Assembly: GCA_947591115.1 (NCBI GenBank)
Contig: CANQCX010000024.1
Span: forward strand, 1 to 15,100
Length of the DNA: 15,100 nt
Reading direction: 5' to 3'
From: an uncultured Lachnospiraceae bacterium
GTDB taxonomy: Bacteria; Bacillota; Clostridia; Lachnospirales; Lachnospiraceae
Notes under the pieces: model-generated
Databases searched by the model: none
What the model was told of the DNA's origin: nothing
The model's input: only the letters and a program-made list of their open reading frames with translations
Program-made: the position numbers and the translations under genes
Part shown: positions 14,774-15,100 of the stretch, piece after piece
How positions within the stretch are numbered: position 1 is the stretch's first letter
How the letters are laid out: each line of letters begins with the position of its first letter

Positions 14774-14920
14774 TCAATGGCATCCATGACAACGACCGCA
14801 GTCTCCGCCGCAGGAAGCAGATCCGCCCTTCTTCTTATCTTTATAAATGCTGCGCACCGCCAAAAACACAACTGCCGCCAATATCATCAAAACAATTACC
14901 GTACCTGCTATATGATCCAT
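14774..14920 (-). CDS. FeoB-associated Cys-rich membrane protein
   Basis: A 48-residue protein of the type found next to ferrous-iron transporter genes. One hydrophobic segment (about residues 5-22, IAGTVIVLMILAAVVFLAV) is followed by a basic stretch (IYKDKKKGG) and a Cys-rich tail CGGDCGRCHGCH with cysteines 37, 41, 44 and 47 and two histidines, suited to binding iron or another metal at the membrane surface. The ATG at 14920 has AAGGAG 8 nt upstream. A strong promoter with an operator-like repeat lies just before it. No feoA or feoB is in the window: the DNA directly upstream is promoter and downstream is rimP, so this copy stands alone unless feo genes lie further out. The family is recognised from architecture; the molecular role is not established. 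Confidence 0.82.
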   Translation of the reverse strand: MDHIAGTVIVLMILAAVVFLAVRSIYKDKKKGGSASCGGDCGRCHGCH

Positions 14921-14982
14921 TTCCCTTGCTCCTTTCACGTTTCGATTACTTTTATCGTTTTCACAATCTGCTTATCTTTTAT

Positions 14983-14998
14983 GTTAGTATACACTAAC
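14983..14998. promoter_or_regulatory. Perfect inverted repeat over the -10 box, candidate DtxR/MntR-type operator
   Basis: On the minus strand GTTAGT-GTAT-ACTAAC is a perfect 6-bp inverted repeat that contains the -10 hexamer TATACT. TTAG...CTAA arms are characteristic of operators for the DtxR/IdeR/MntR metal-dependent repressors, and an iron-linked gene directly downstream fits. The specific regulator (iron or manganese) is inferred. Confidence 0.6.
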
Positions 14999-15014
14999 CT
15001 ATATTAGAAGTCAA
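14986..15014 (-). promoter_or_regulatory. Promoter of the FeoB-associated small gene
   Basis: TTGACT (15009-15014), 17 nt, TATACT (14986-14991): 5/6 in both boxes. Predicted start near 14979, with a leader of about 58 nt before the ATG. Confidence 0.75.
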
Positions 15015-15043
15015 TAACCTTTCCCTTTTTCCGTTCCTTTTTC

Positions 15044-15072
15044 TTGGACTTTTTTTCGGACTATGATATAAT
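15044..15072 (+). promoter_or_regulatory. Plus-strand promoter leading out of the window
   Basis: TTGGAC (15044-15049), 17 nt, TATAAT (15067-15072), with a perfect -10 and a weak -35. Any gene it drives would begin beyond 15100. The -10 is one arm of an inverted repeat, TATAAT-N7-ATTATA (15067-15085), which also gives a TATAAT on the minus strand. Confidence 0.45.
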
Positions 15073-15100
15073 AATGGATATTATACCGCGCGTATGCAGC

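Overview
The window is a densely packed bacterial chromosome segment in which every recognisable gene lies on the minus strand, so the genes are read here from right to left. Gene content and order (rimP-nusA-ylxR-ylxQ-infB-rbfA-nrnA-truB-ribF, then rpsO-pnp), AGGAGG-type ribosome binding sites, several UUG starts, TTGACA/TATAAT-type promoters and roughly balanced GC point to a Firmicute of the class Clostridia, most likely Lachnospiraceae. The taxonomic placement is inference from protein style, not from a search.

Right edge (about 14770-15100): a 48-codon gene for a FeoB-associated Cys-rich membrane protein. Its good promoter carries a perfect inverted repeat across the -10 box that looks like an operator of the DtxR/MntR/IdeR metal-repressor type. 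A second, plus-strand promoter at the extreme edge appears to fire out of the window.

Centre-right (6005-14745): the classical 'nusA-infB' operon. A promoter and a leader with a 10-bp hairpin precede rimP. Then follow nusA (with an unusual acidic hexapeptide-repeat tail), ylxR/rnpM, ylxQ, infB (with a very long low-complexity N-terminal region), rbfA, nrnA, truB and ribF. Genes overlap or are separated by at most 13 nt, so they are probably co-transcribed and partly translationally coupled. Together they cover 30S maturation (RimP, RbfA), transcription elongation/antitermination (NusA), initiation (IF2), RNase P modulation (YlxR), nanoRNA/pAp turnover (NrnA), tRNA modification (TruB) and FMN/FAD synthesis (RibF).

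Centre-left (2171-6008): a secreted SH3b-SH3b-NlpC/P60 cell-wall hydrolase with its own near-consensus promoter sits between ribF and rpsO. Then come rpsO (own promoter, structured 5' leader, and a hairpin over its start codon) and pnp, separated by an intrinsic terminator/attenuator.

Left edge (1-2150): a Co/Ni ECF transporter operon, cbiM(N)-cbiQ-cbiO. CbiM carries a C-terminal CbiN/PDGLE-like domain, and CbiO is cut off by the window edge. A C5-AT-G5 palindrome just upstream resembles CsoR/RcnR-family operators.

I see no tRNA, rRNA, CRISPR array, insertion sequence or phage gene, and no gene-free stretch longer than about 300 bases. The window is mainly conserved housekeeping. What deserves a second look is the metal-regulation sites at both ends, the repeat expansions in NusA and IF2, and the regulatory RNA structures around rimP and rpsO-pnp.
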